Source of the DNA: JBHELB01 sp041859045
GTDB lineage: Bacteria; Hydrogenedentota; Hydrogenedentia; Hydrogenedentales; SLHB01
DNA length: 64,000 bases
Assembly: GCA_041859045.1 (NCBI GenBank)
Contig: JBHELB010000060.1
Coordinates: 1-64,000 of the forward strand
Direction: 5' to 3'
The notes beneath the pieces were generated by a model that was given only the letters and a program-made list of their open reading frames with translations, was not told the origin of the DNA and ran no database searches. The translations under genes and the position numbers were made by a program. This document shows positions 44,594 to 54,567 of the stretch, one piece after another. Within the stretch, counting starts at the first letter, position 1. Each line of letters begins with the position of its first letter.

Positions 44594-47452
44594 TTAATTG
44601 AGTGCGGCGAGTTCTTGCTCCAACGCCTGGCGGATCTCGGGGGGAAGCGTCGGGATTTTCAGCAGTCTATCGTAGTCGATTCGCGCCGATTCGGGTTGTC
44701 CCGCGAACGCATACGCTTTGGCGCGCAGCCACAAGAGCTCGAGATCGTTGGGCGCGCGCTCGACGCCCAACTGCGCCGTCTTGATCGCCTGGCGTGCATC
44801 GCCGAGTTGGAGTTGAAGTTTCGCGAGCAGCTTGGCGCATGCCGCCGCATCGCTTCTCTTTACGTTAGGTAGCGCGGTCGCAAGAAGGTCGTGAGCGATA
44901 TCCGGACTTCTTTCGGCCAGTGCCGTTCCTAAACGAAACTGGATAGCCGCCAAGCGTTCGCCGCGGAGATGCGCTGCGGAGGCTTCGAGGGCACACACGC
45001 GCGCAAACCATGGCGCGGCTTGGCCTGTGGCAAAAAGCGTTGCCAGGCGGTCAACCGAGGACTCCCAGGCCTCAGGCCCCTGGCGAAGGATGGCGATAAG
45101 CCCGGGCACCCCCGCAAACGCGGGCCGTCCGGAACGCGCCATCGCCGTCATCTCGAGTTCCCCGAGAAACGCGTCGCGCAACCCATTGGCAAGGGCGAAA
45201 CTGTGGTACGCCGTCCACGCGTCGAAATCCTCCGGATCATGGGCGACCGCGTTGCGGAAACACGCGTGCGCGCGCGCATGGTCGCCCATGCCTTCCTCGA
45301 GGGCGGCGGCGCGCCATACCTCGAGGCGGGATGCCAGCGCGGCCTGCGCCTCGACAGACGTTTCCAATTCGCCAAGACGATTTTTCGAAGCGTCGAGAAA
45401 GGGTCCGAAGAAGCCAAACTTGCGCGAGAACCCGAAGAAAGCGCTCCACATCTCGGCATCGCCGGGTTCCGCACATACGGCGCGATAGAGCGCGTGTGCG
45501 GCATCGCCGCGCTGTCCCATCGCGGCTTCGTTTTGCGCCAACAGTTTGAGCATGAGGGTCGACGTGGGATTCAATTCGAGGGCGGTGCGCAGGTCGCGCT
45601 CAATCGCGCCGTGCAATTCTGACAACGACGCGCCCCCCGTCCCGGTTCTTCGCTGTTTGGCTTTGATACGTTCCGCCATGACAAACTGAATTCGTGCGCG
45701 GATATCAACCACGTCGGCATACTGAGGCGCCAAGACCGCCGCCTTGTCCGCTTCCTCAATGGCTTGGTCGAGCGCTTGATCTGCCCCGGGCCCGCCGCCG
45801 ATGCCTTGATTGAAGAGTTGCTGTGCGCGGCGGATGTGGGCATCGAGGTAGGTCGGGTTCAACTGAAGCGTCCGTTCGAACGCCGACATTGCGCGGTTGG
45901 CTTCATGAAGCGCAAGACAGGCGCGGCCATAGCCGTACCAAATGCTCCAATCGTAAGGCGTTAACGCGATCGCGCGTTGATAGGCCTGCTTCGCTTGGGG
46001 GTATGCGTTCGCGCCCATGGCCGAATAACCTTGCTGAATTTCCAGTTGGGCGAGGAGTGCGCGCAGGCCGAAAGCAGGTATTGCGATCAGCGCCAAACTC
46101 GTGGCTACGCGCCAAGCCACGCGCCAGACGGCAACACGCGGCGGCGCGGGAGACGTCACGTCCTTCGACAAGCCGGCGATCATTCCGGCAAGCATGAATA
46201 GCCATGCGGCAGCAACAGGGGTATGTAGATTGAACCCGAATTGTCCGTCAACCCATGCCGCCAGGAAACAAGCGCCCGCGGCATAGCCGAAGACGGAGCG
46301 CCCGCGGTCGCGCGCGGTGAGGGCGAGCCGCAGCGAATAGACGACGCCGAAGAGCATGAAGGCCATGTACAGCACCGCGCCCGCAAGCCCGCCTTCCACG
46401 CCGGCCTCGAGTCCCTCATTGTGGACGTGATCGTTCATCCGGTAGGCGCGCGCGAAATACTCCTTCTCATACTGTGTCCAATACCGCGGGTTTTCCACGA
46501 AGTAGCCGCCGAGGCCTCGGCCCAACAGAGGGCGCTCTTGGATCATGCGGGCGGCGCCTTCAAAGGAGTGAATGCGCAAGAGCAGCGAGCGTTCGAGCGG
46601 TAGCGGCGCGCCATACTTGTGCGTGCTCACGGTAATCACAGCCGCGCCAGCGCCAAGGACAAGCAGGGCGAACGCAGTGAGCGAGAGCGCGATGATACGT
46701 TCGGGGCGGGGGGTGAATCGGCGAAACATGCCGACCAGAAGCAGCAGGAGCACCGCGGCGGCCAAACCCAAGAGCGCGCTCCGGGTATGGGTGAGGCCAA
46801 AATGCACAAAGGAGATCGCCGCGAGCATGAACGGCCACACGGCGCGGCGGGTTACGCCAAGTCCGGCCCCGAGCAACACCGCCAACACGAGCACATGCGA
46901 TGCGAAATTCGGATTGCCAAATGTGGCCGGTCCTTCACGCAGGATACCGTCCGGATCCTGCCAGGAAAAGGGGTCGAGGCCCGCGCGTTGAGCGAATCCA
47001 TAGAGCGTGGCCAGCACCATCGTTCCACAGAGTGTGGTCACAAGCCCCCAGGCCCGGCCCGGCGTTCGCACCACGCCCGAGGTGACGAGATAGAGCAGAT
47101 AGAGCGCCACGAGGGAATTGAACTCGGAGAACGCAAAGCCGCGATTGATGGCGAACACGCTCATTACGCCGAAAATCGCGACATACGCCGTCAGAATGAA
47201 AAACAACCGCGAGGGAAGTTCAAGCGTGCGGCCTCGGCGAAGACTATCCCACATCCCCACCAAGGCCAACCCGGCGCTGGCGGACTGAAGTATAAAGTAC
47301 TTGATGGCCGTGGTGTCCGAGGCGATGGGCAGAATAGCAAGCACCACCGCCACAGTGAATACGCCCAGCAGCACGCAGCGGGTGCGCCCCTCGCGCGGAT
47401 TCGCGGCGAGGGGAGACGGGGCTACAGTTATCGATGCGGACGAAGTTCGCAC
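44594..47452 (-). CDS. O-antigen ligase/polymerase-like membrane protein fused to TPR repeats
   Basis: 952 aa. The first ~450 residues are about 12 TM segments with the Wzy/WaaL-type large loop (PLLGRGLGGYFVENPRYWTQYEKE, then NDHVHNEGLEAGVEGG). The second half is a soluble TPR array with typical A/G/Y patterns (YPQAKQAYQRAIALTP, ANRAMSAFERTLQLNP). Joins or polymerises lipid-linked glycans; the TPRs may recruit partners. GTG start with no good SD, so the N-terminus is uncertain. Last of the leftward envelope genes. Confidence 0.83.
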   Translation of the reverse strand: MRTSSASITVAPSPLAANPREGRTRCVLLGVFTVAVVLAILPIASDTTAIKYFILQSASAGLALVGMWDSLRRGRTLELPSRLFFILTAYVAIFGVMSVFAINRGFAFSEFNSLVALYLLYLVTSGVVRTPGRAWGLVTTLCGTMVLATLYGFAQRAGLDPFSWQDPDGILREGPATFGNPNFASHVLVLAVLLGAGLGVTRRAVWPFMLAAISFVHFGLTHTRSALLGLAAAVLLLLLVGMFRRFTPRPERIIALSLTAFALLVLGAGAAVITVSTHKYGAPLPLERSLLLRIHSFEGAARMIQERPLLGRGLGGYFVENPRYWTQYEKEYFARAYRMNDHVHNEGLEAGVEGGLAGAVLYMAFMLFGVVYSLRLALTARDRGRSVFGYAAGACFLAAWVDGQFGFNLHTPVAAAWLFMLAGMIAGLSKDVTSPAPPRVAVWRVAWRVATSLALIAIPAFGLRALLAQLEIQQGYSAMGANAYPQAKQAYQRAIALTPYDWSIWYGYGRACLALHEANRAMSAFERTLQLNPTYLDAHIRRAQQLFNQGIGGGPGADQALDQAIEEADKAAVLAPQYADVVDIRARIQFVMAERIKAKQRRTGTGGASLSELHGAIERDLRTALELNPTSTLMLKLLAQNEAAMGQRGDAAHALYRAVCAEPGDAEMWSAFFGFSRKFGFFGPFLDASKNRLGELETSVEAQAALASRLEVWRAAALEEGMGDHARAHACFRNAVAHDPEDFDAWTAYHSFALANGLRDAFLGELEMTAMARSGRPAFAGVPGLIAILRQGPEAWESSVDRLATLFATGQAAPWFARVCALEASAAHLRGERLAAIQFRLGTALAERSPDIAHDLLATALPNVKRSDAAACAKLLAKLQLQLGDARQAIKTAQLGVERAPNDLELLWLRAKAYAFAGQPESARIDYDRLLKIPTLPPEIRQALEQELAALN

Positions 47453-47568
47453 GGGACACGCCGTTCTCCGATTGGAAACACGCCAGCACCGTTGCGCGGT
47501 GCTATGTTAGGAGCATACCCGTCGCGCGGCACGGTATCAAACGCTACCGGCAAGCGCGGGATTCTTTT

Positions 47569-49413
47569 CTATCGCTGCGCCGCGTCGTTTGCGAGCAGTA
47601 GCACGTCGCGACTGCCGACACCTTGATTCTTCAAGGCGGTTAGCTTGCGCAGCTGCGGTTCAAGCGGCAGTATCCATCGCCAGTCCTCTTCCTGCACAAA
47701 CATGTACGCCGGGGTATCGCTCAGCAGCTTTGCCGCAAGGTCGTCGAGCGTCTTCTGCATGGAGGCCTCGAACGCCGCCGCCAATTCCGGCGGCGCCTTT
47801 GCCCCGGCCAGCGCTTCATGCACCCGTGCGCGAAGTTCGGCGAGTTGCGCGTCTGTTAGGGTCGAGCCGTCACCGATCGGACGGTCTTCAAATGCCGCCG
47901 TCAGCGCTTTGCGCAACTTGCGTTGCAGACGCGCCATCTCATCGAGCGGAATATCGCGCGCGCCCTCAATCGGCAGCAAGTCGCAGAGTACCGGCGTGTG
48001 GAAATGATGCGAATAGAAGATGTACTCCTCGCGCGAAAACCCCACGGAGTATAGGTCGAAAGAGCGGCCTTCCATTGCGGCGGTCCGTACCGGCTCGCAG
48101 AACTCCTTTGCGCCTTTATACCCGTCCAACGCGGGAAACACCCACATCGCCGCGGCCAATGCGCAGGCCGCAAAACTCGCCGCCAATACGCGCATCAACG
48201 CCGTTCCTGGGGTAAAGAGGGCATATGCGAGTGTGGCGAGACCGAGCACGACCAGGAGCGCGCCAAAGAAGACCATATTCATGACCGTGAGTTCTGCATA
48301 CGAGATGGACACAAACGCGGCAACGCCCATAGCGATCAATCCCGCGCCCCAGACCCCGAGCATCCACCTGCGGGCGCGCGCACGCGGTTCTTCGAGCAGG
48401 GCGAGGCCGCTTCGCGCAAATAGAATCGCTACTGCCGGATACAGCGGTAGCAAGTACATCGGCCGCTTACCAACGCAGATCGTGAAAAAGATGAATGCGG
48501 GCAGGATCCAGCTCAGCAGAAGGCGCATCGCCAGACCGTCGCGTCGATGTTTCCACACCCATACAACGGTCCACGGCAAGAGCACCGTCCACGGCAGCCA
48601 GTTGACGGGCAGATTCTCGAGGTAATACCAAGGCCATTGTGCCTTACTGACGCCGAGAAAGAAGCGTCCGATGGTTTGGCGAAACAGGTTGCCGCCCACC
48701 GCCCCTTCAATGGCGGTGCTCTGCGCATCGGCGGGAATGCGCGCGTGCATTAGCGCAAGCCAAATCGAAATCGCGCCGATTGCGACCGCGAGACCGATCC
48801 ACAAGTGCATGCGCTTACGCTCGGCCCGTTGTCCCCAGTAGAAGGCGTACGTCATGAGGAGGGGAAACACCAGCGCGGGCGGACCTTTCGCGTAGAGCGC
48901 CGCTGCGATGGCGCCGTAGAACAAGAGCAACGCCACCGGGCGGCGGTCCTCATGCCAGATCCAGAACGCATACAGCGCCGCCGTGAGGCACGCCGTGAGC
49001 AACATGTCCGTGCGCACCGACCGTGCCTCCCACCAGAACAGCATCAGCGTACAGAGCACGACCGCCGACCAGCCCGCGACGCGCGCGCCATACAGCCGAC
49101 GCGCCAGCAGAAACGTGAACACGACCGTGAGCAGCGCCGCCACCGCCGACGGAATGCGCGCGGTCCATTCGTTGACGTCGCCCCTTGCCCACGACGCGAG
49201 CGCGATGGACCAAAACAGCAGCGGGGGCTTTTCTTTGTAGACTTCGCCGTTGATGTGCAACACGATCGGCTCGCCGGACTGCATTATTTCGCGGGCGACC
49301 TGGCCAAAGCGCGGCTCATCGGGTGGCCAGAGGCTGTATCCGCCGAGGTTGGTGAGGAACAGCACCGCCGCCAGCAGCAGCGGGCCAAGCAGGGGCAGAG
49401 GAACGCGGCGCAT
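47569..49413 (-). CDS. ArnT-like GT39 glycosyltransferase
   Basis: 614 aa polytopic GT-C enzyme. The first loop has LWPPDEPRFGQVAREIM and INGEVYKEKPPLLFW, close to ArnT, which moves aminoarabinose from undecaprenyl phosphate to lipid A. About 11 TM helices, then a ~150-residue soluble tail. Third gene of the GT2/LAB_N/GT39 module (20 nt after LAB_N), so the donor is probably a polyprenyl-phosphate sugar made by the GT2. Confidence 0.87.
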   Translation of the reverse strand: MRRVPLPLLGPLLLAAVLFLTNLGGYSLWPPDEPRFGQVAREIMQSGEPIVLHINGEVYKEKPPLLFWSIALASWARGDVNEWTARIPSAVAALLTVVFTFLLARRLYGARVAGWSAVVLCTLMLFWWEARSVRTDMLLTACLTAALYAFWIWHEDRRPVALLLFYGAIAAALYAKGPPALVFPLLMTYAFYWGQRAERKRMHLWIGLAVAIGAISIWLALMHARIPADAQSTAIEGAVGGNLFRQTIGRFFLGVSKAQWPWYYLENLPVNWLPWTVLLPWTVVWVWKHRRDGLAMRLLLSWILPAFIFFTICVGKRPMYLLPLYPAVAILFARSGLALLEEPRARARRWMLGVWGAGLIAMGVAAFVSISYAELTVMNMVFFGALLVVLGLATLAYALFTPGTALMRVLAASFAACALAAAMWVFPALDGYKGAKEFCEPVRTAAMEGRSFDLYSVGFSREEYIFYSHHFHTPVLCDLLPIEGARDIPLDEMARLQRKLRKALTAAFEDRPIGDGSTLTDAQLAELRARVHEALAGAKAPPELAAAFEASMQKTLDDLAAKLLSDTPAYMFVQEEDWRWILPLEPQLRKLTALKNQGVGSRDVLLLANDAAQR

Positions 49414-49433
49414 TGGAGAAGCTCCTTGTATGG

Positions 49434-50129
49434 CTACTCCGCATCAACCTTTCGCTCGGGATGACGCCAGATAAGCCAGATATTGCGAAGATAGACAAAC
49501 ATCGTTGCGGCCATTCCCGCGGCAAACACCCATTCCCCGCGCTGATAGAAGCACGAGAATTGCAGTAACGACGCGACGACGCTGAAGTACCAAAACGCCT
49601 TGGGAATTACGCTGCGGCGCTGGCGCTCGGTTGCGAGCCATTGCACGATGAACCGCGCGCTGAAGAACACCTGCCCCAACGCGCCAATCCCGAGCCAAAA
49701 CCAGGTATGGCCTGCGTGACTGTTCTCGGAAACCTTCGGGTGTTCAATTTCGCGCAGCCAGATATAGGCGGTGAACCCGACGGAAATCAGCGTGACCAAT
49801 ACCACCGCCCCGTGCAGCGCAAGATTTTTCATCGCGCTCAGCCGTCCGCGCTCGCGCCAGATGTGAACGATATTTCGCGCGTAGATCGTGAGGTTGAAGC
49901 ACTGGCTCAACGCGCCGAGTGGCGATCGATCGACGATAGCCCATTGCATGAGCAATACCGAGCCGATGCTGCTCATGTACCAGAAGACGGCAGGCACCAC
50001 ACTGCGGCGGCGCACCTCCGAGACGATCCACTGCACATAGAAGCGCCCATAAAATAGGGCCGCGCCCACGATGCCCACCGCGTGGCTTAGTGTGCGTAGC
50101 GACTCGACGGACGTCCCCGCCAACGTCAT
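49434..50129 (-). CDS. membrane protein with two lipid-A-N (LAB_N) domains
   Basis: 231 aa. Two homologous halves: FYGRFYVQWIVSEVRRRSVV with FWYMSSIGS, then FSARFIVQWLATERQRRSVI with FWYFSVVAS. Each has three TM-like stretches, matching the LAB_N domain at the N-terminus of some lipid-A enzymes. Role probably flipping or handling of a lipid-linked sugar (inference). ATG 50129 overlaps the upstream GT2 stop as ATGA. Confidence 0.85.
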   Translation of the reverse strand: MTLAGTSVESLRTLSHAVGIVGAALFYGRFYVQWIVSEVRRRSVVPAVFWYMSSIGSVLLMQWAIVDRSPLGALSQCFNLTIYARNIVHIWRERGRLSAMKNLALHGAVVLVTLISVGFTAYIWLREIEHPKVSENSHAGHTWFWLGIGALGQVFFSARFIVQWLATERQRRSVIPKAFWYFSVVASLLQFSCFYQRGEWVFAAGMAATMFVYLRNIWLIWRHPERKVDAE

Positions 50130-50845
50130 TCGTCGTCTCCCTCGATCTGAAACGGCACGTAACGCTTGCGCAGCCAGCCTACGCCGATCAGGTCGTAGAT
50201 GCCGCGCCACAGACGGTTGTTAAGGCCATATTTCGACACGCCATGCACGCGTGCGTGGTGGGTGACTGGGCACTCGACGATGGACAGTCCCGCCGCGCGC
50301 ACCATCACCGCGAAGAAACGATGTTGGCCGTTGAAGGAGATGAGATGACGGATGCACCGTTTGCGAAACCCTTTCGAACCGCACCCGGAGTCGCGGATGC
50401 CGTCGTGCAGCAGTCCATCGCGGACGCGATTGGCCACGCGGCTCGAGAAGCGCCGGAACCACGAGTCGTGTCGCTCCGCGCGGTAGCCGCATACGCAGTC
50501 ATACTGCTTCAACAACTCGAGAAACGTTGGGAAATCGCAGGGGTCGTTCTGCAGGTCGCCGTCGAGCGTCAAGATGTATTCGCCCCGCGCGCGCCGCATG
50601 CCTGCGATGAGCGCCGCCGACTGACCGCTGTTGCGCACGAGGTGGACGGGCCGCACGTGCGGGTCCCGCGCCGCCAGGGCCTCCAACGCGGCCCGGGTGC
50701 CGTCGGTGCTGCCGTCGTTTACATAGACGCCCTCGTACTCCCACTCCGGCAACGCCGCGAACACCTCCGCCACGCGCGCCGCGAGCAGCGGAACATTGGT
50801 CTCTTCGTTGTAAAAAGGCACTACGACGGAAACGAGCATTTTCAT
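50126..50845 (-). CDS. GT2 polyprenyl-phosphate sugar transferase (DPM1/ArnC-like)
   Basis: 239 aa from ATG 50845 (GGAGGG SD 11 nt; ATG 50839 also possible). GT-A fold with VVPFYNEETN, VNDGSTDGT, NSGQSAALIAGM and DGDLQNDP (the metal-binding DxD-like motif). No C-terminal TM helices, unlike ArnC, so more like soluble DPM1. It would load a sugar onto a polyprenyl phosphate for the GT39 enzyme two genes on. Confidence 0.87.
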   Translation of the reverse strand: MKMLVSVVVPFYNEETNVPLLAARVAEVFAALPEWEYEGVYVNDGSTDGTRAALEALAARDPHVRPVHLVRNSGQSAALIAGMRRARGEYILTLDGDLQNDPCDFPTFLELLKQYDCVCGYRAERHDSWFRRFSSRVANRVRDGLLHDGIRDSGCGSKGFRKRCIRHLISFNGQHRFFAVMVRAAGLSIVECPVTHHARVHGVSKYGLNNRLWRGIYDLIGVGWLRKRYVPFQIEGDDE

Positions 50846-50942
50846 AGGAATACCATCCCTCCAACGATCATGGAAGTATAGCGCAATCCACGCGAGCCGC
50901 ACAAAAAAGGTACAAATCCGCGGCCGATTTCGGGAATATGCG

Positions 50943-51974
50943 CTAAGTCGCTAGCCGTACGGTCTTGACCAGCTCCAGAATGTGTTCGAACGGCGTTTCC
51001 CGCAGGAGGCCGTGACTGAGGTTGAAGATGTGGCCTCGGTGTTCGCCCTCGGCGAGGCAGGCGCGTGCGGAGGCGGTGATTGCCTCGATCGGGCCGGTGG
51101 CGAGCAGATGGTTGTCGAGGTTGCCCTGGAACACTCGGTTTGGCCCAAGTGCCGTGCGCGCTTGGCGTATGCCGACGGTGCTCGGCAAGCTGATGATGTC
51201 CGCGCCCGCGGCGTCGAGGTCGTCGAGGTGCGGCCACTCCCGTGCGAACTGAATCGTCGGCACGACTCCGCGCAGCCCCGCGAACACGCGCTGTTGATAC
51301 GGCAGCGCAAACTCGGCGTAGGCGGCGCGGTCGAGCAGGAATGCGGCCGATTCGAACAACTGCACCGCGGCGGCCCCGGCGTTGGCCTGCATACGCAAGT
51401 AGGCGATCATGACATCCGCCATCAGTCCCAGCAGCCGGTGTGCTTGTTCCGGACGTTCCGCAAGAAACTGCTTCAACTTTGGCGCGGTCTCGCCGAAACT
51501 TCCGCCCTCAACGAGAAAGGTCAGCAACGTCAGCGGCGCGCCCGCAAAACCGAGCACCGGCAGGGGCTCATCGAGCATGCCGCGGACCCGCGCGAAGGTC
51601 TCCGGGATACAGGCAAGTTCGTTCTCTGGGTCGAACGCGTGCAGCCGGTCGAGATCGTCCCAGTCGCGCAGCGGCGTTTCGAGCGTAGGGCCCGGACGAA
51701 ACAGAAAACGCGCGCCCATCGGGGCCAGCGGCGTCAGAATGTCCTGGTACACGATCAACGCATCGACGCCGAATCGCTTGGGCAATAGCGTAATCGGCGC
51801 GGACCACTCGGGCGCGTTGAACAGAATTTCCAGCGGCAGTCCGCTTTTCTCGCGCAATTCAAGATACGCCGGGTCGGTGCGCCCGGCCTGGCGCATCAGC
51901 CAGACCGGGGTCCGCTCCGTTTTTTCTCCGCGTGCCGCGCGACAAAATAGGCTGTCTCGCCAGGATTCGCTCAT
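50943..51974 (-). CDS. hemE: uroporphyrinogen decarboxylase
   Basis: Heme pathway enzyme, 343 aa. Has PVWLMRQAGR with the substrate-binding Arg, VYQDILTP with the catalytic Asp region, and GFAGAPLTLL. The usual RYLPEY after MRQAG is RTDPAY here. The start overlaps the stop of the uronate-isomerase-like gene by 4 nt (ATGA), an unusual partner. Other hem genes are not in this window. Confidence 0.93.
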   Translation of the reverse strand: MSESWRDSLFCRAARGEKTERTPVWLMRQAGRTDPAYLELREKSGLPLEILFNAPEWSAPITLLPKRFGVDALIVYQDILTPLAPMGARFLFRPGPTLETPLRDWDDLDRLHAFDPENELACIPETFARVRGMLDEPLPVLGFAGAPLTLLTFLVEGGSFGETAPKLKQFLAERPEQAHRLLGLMADVMIAYLRMQANAGAAAVQLFESAAFLLDRAAYAEFALPYQQRVFAGLRGVVPTIQFAREWPHLDDLDAAGADIISLPSTVGIRQARTALGPNRVFQGNLDNHLLATGPIEAITASARACLAEGEHRGHIFNLSHGLLRETPFEHILELVKTVRLAT

Positions 51975-53305
51975 GCTTTTCGCCTCGCCAATAGTTCGCG
52001 CGGGGCGTCATACACGATGCCGCGCGCGACGGCCAGCGCATCGTCCATCGTGTATTGCCCCGTCGCCGTCTTTGCCGTCAACACCTCCGCCATGAAGCGG
52101 CGCACCATGCGCGCCTTGGCGTAGGACCACTCGACGCAATACGCGTCGCTGAAGAAGCCGATCTGTTTGTTCATCGGCAGCATGTCGAGCCGTTCCTCGA
52201 TGATCTGCCGAATCGTGCCTGGGAAGAAATTATGCCACCAATATCCGGCCAGCGAGAAGTTGGGCAACTCGCGCGCCAGCGTGCATAACGACTGATTCGC
52301 GTGGCGGCTCGAGCAGAAGCACATGAAGCGCAAGCGGGGATATCGCGCCACGAGGTCGGAAAGTTCGCCGATGGTTTTCTGGCTCAGGCGGCTGGCCGAT
52401 TCAAACGGCAAGGCCTCCGCACCAAGAGAGAATTGAAACACGATCCGATCGCCCTCGTCCTCGAGTTCCGCCAAGTAGTGATTGAGGATGTAGCTCGCGT
52501 AGATGTCGCGTTCCTTTGTTCCCGCGACGGCGCGCCGCGCCAGCGCGGTGTCCATTTCCGCGTCCGTGGGCAAGGTGTATTCCATGTCCGTGGAGATATG
52601 CTGCGCATTCGCGACGATCGAGTCATACGGGATGGTGCGCACATGATGCCGCACCGCTTCGCGCGCGTCGGCGGCCGTGCGTATCGTGCGCGGCAGCGGC
52701 GGGGCCGCGGCGCGGTCGAACGTCACCGGGATGGGCGGCTCGGGCCGTTCTTGGTTCCATGCGCGTTCGAGTTCATACACCGGGATGTCCGGTTGCCCCC
52801 ATTGCGTCCGCGCAAAGAACGCCCATTCCAGCGCATAGTCGAACAGATCGTCGTACTGCCCCGCGCCTCGCCGTAGAATTTCCGTGGATGAGCGCACGAT
52901 TCCCGCGCGGCGCAAGACTTCGCGCGGCCACGCGGGGTCTTTGGCGCGCTCGGCGATACGCGCGTCGAGCGTGCGCCAGTTGGCGGCGGTTACGGGTTCG
53001 TGCCAATCGTACAGCTCGGACAAAATCGTGCGCACGCCCCAGGACATCGCGGTGTTGCGCGCCTGAGGGAGGTACGGCAGGGCTTCTTCGATACGCCGCG
53101 CGGCCTCGTCCGATGTGCGGTCCTCGGGGATGCGCGCCCCGCTCGGACAACCCGCCGCATACAAGTCGCTGATGCACATGTGATACAGCAGGACGTCGTC
53201 CAACCCGCGCGCGGCCATGTGATCCGCGTCGAGATGCGTGTGGGCGTCCACCCACCCGAAAGACAACAACCCCTCTTCCATCGCACGAACGTCTGGATTG
53301 ATCAT
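51971..53305 (-). CDS. uronate-isomerase-like amidohydrolase-superfamily protein
   Basis: 444 aa from ATG 53305 (GAGG SD, 8 nt). The metal motif DAHTHLDADH is at the N-terminus, and ILSELYDWHEPVTAANW is in the second fifth. The later QIGFFSDAYCVEWSYAKARMVRR block matches the C-terminal Asp region of UxaC (TDSRS). Shorter than UxaC (~470). Metabolic role unknown; coupled by overlap to hemE, which has no known link to uronates. Confidence 0.75.
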   Translation of the reverse strand: MINPDVRAMEEGLLSFGWVDAHTHLDADHMAARGLDDVLLYHMCISDLYAAGCPSGARIPEDRTSDEAARRIEEALPYLPQARNTAMSWGVRTILSELYDWHEPVTAANWRTLDARIAERAKDPAWPREVLRRAGIVRSSTEILRRGAGQYDDLFDYALEWAFFARTQWGQPDIPVYELERAWNQERPEPPIPVTFDRAAAPPLPRTIRTAADAREAVRHHVRTIPYDSIVANAQHISTDMEYTLPTDAEMDTALARRAVAGTKERDIYASYILNHYLAELEDEGDRIVFQFSLGAEALPFESASRLSQKTIGELSDLVARYPRLRFMCFCSSRHANQSLCTLARELPNFSLAGYWWHNFFPGTIRQIIEERLDMLPMNKQIGFFSDAYCVEWSYAKARMVRRFMAEVLTAKTATGQYTMDDALAVARGIVYDAPRELLARRKA

Positions 53306-53408
53306 GGAACGGTCCTCATCGGCGGAACCGCGCCCTTCCTCGCCAAGCCCCGCAAGCGCGGCATTGTACCCTAATCGGGCCACACGAGGCTACGTGGACG
53401 CCGCGGAA

Positions 53409-54539
53409 CTAGAGCTGCCGCGCGCCGTGCCGCTTCAACTCGGCGACCACATGCCGGACATCCTGGGCACGGTCCTTGGGGATGACCAGCACCGCATCGC
53501 GCGTGACGACGACGACAAGCCCCTCCACGCCGACGACCGCCGTCGCGATCTCGCGTCCGTCCACGTCGTTGTAGACAATGCACTCGCGCGAGTCGACGAT
53601 GATCGGTTCGCCGTGAATGACGTTGCCGTGGGGGTCGGCGATGCGCGTCCGCTCCAGCGCCGGCCACGAGCCGACGTCGTCCCACGGGAAATCGGCGCGG
53701 ACCATGATGGTATGCCGCGCATGTTCCATGAGGGCGTAGTCGATCGAAATATCTTCGAGATTCTCGAACGCCGCGCGCGCGGCATCATGATCGCCGGTGC
53801 GCAGGACTTCGGTCATCAAGGAAATGGTGTTGGCCAGTTCCGGGCGCACAGCGGCGCATTCCTCGACAAATGTCGACAAACGCCAGAAAAACATCCCGCT
53901 ATTCCAAAAATACTGACCGGAAGCGATGAAATCCTCGGCCCGTTCGCGGCTTGGCTTTTCGTGGAAGGCCCCGACCGGATACACCGGGACGTTGTGGCGT
54001 GTATTTGGCCAAGGCGCGACGTCGGGACGCACCTGGATATACCCAAACCCTGTGTCGGGCCGGGTCGGGGTCACGCCCATCGTGGCCAGCGCCTTCTCGC
54101 GCGAAACCGCCTCCAGCGCCGCTTCCACCGCGCGCACAAAGGCATCGGGATCGGGCAAAAGGTGGTCGGCGGTTGTCACCGCCTGCATGATGTTCGAGCC
54201 GTCGCCGCCGTAGCGGGCGAGAATGTGCGCGGCGGCGTAGGCCAACGCGCCGGATGTATTGCGCTTAGCGGGCTCGGCGATGACGTTCTCCGGCGGAACG
54301 CCGACCTTCGCCTCGCGGATCGGCTCGACAAGGTGCGCGCCGGTCACAATGTACACGTGTTCGGGCGGGATTACCGGGGCCAGGCGTTCGACAGCCTCCG
54401 CTAGCATGCAGCGGTCGGGCTGCGTGAGACACAGCAGTTGTTTGGGACGCGTCCGCCGCGACAGTGGCCAGAAACGCTCGCCGGAACCGCCGGCCATAAT
54501 CACGCCCACATACGTCAACCCGTCGTTCGAACTCGACAT
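53409..54539 (-). CDS. manC: mannose-1-phosphate guanylyltransferase
   Basis: 376 aa. Makes GDP-mannose from GTP and mannose-1-phosphate. N-terminal signature VIMAGGSGERFWPLSRRTRPKQLL, then TADHLLPD and GYIQVRPD. The mannose-isomerase domain of bifunctional AlgA/ManC is absent. GDP-mannose would feed the neighbouring glycosyltransferases. 104 nt upstream of the uronate-isomerase-like gene on the same strand. Confidence 0.93.
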   Translation of the reverse strand: MSSSNDGLTYVGVIMAGGSGERFWPLSRRTRPKQLLCLTQPDRCMLAEAVERLAPVIPPEHVYIVTGAHLVEPIREAKVGVPPENVIAEPAKRNTSGALAYAAAHILARYGGDGSNIMQAVTTADHLLPDPDAFVRAVEAALEAVSREKALATMGVTPTRPDTGFGYIQVRPDVAPWPNTRHNVPVYPVGAFHEKPSRERAEDFIASGQYFWNSGMFFWRLSTFVEECAAVRPELANTISLMTEVLRTGDHDAARAAFENLEDISIDYALMEHARHTIMVRADFPWDDVGSWPALERTRIADPHGNVIHGEPIIVDSRECIVYNDVDGREIATAVVGVEGLVVVVTRDAVLVIPKDRAQDVRHVVAELKRHGARQL

Positions 54540-54567
54540 CCCGTTCTCCTTTATGCCGCGCCGTCCT

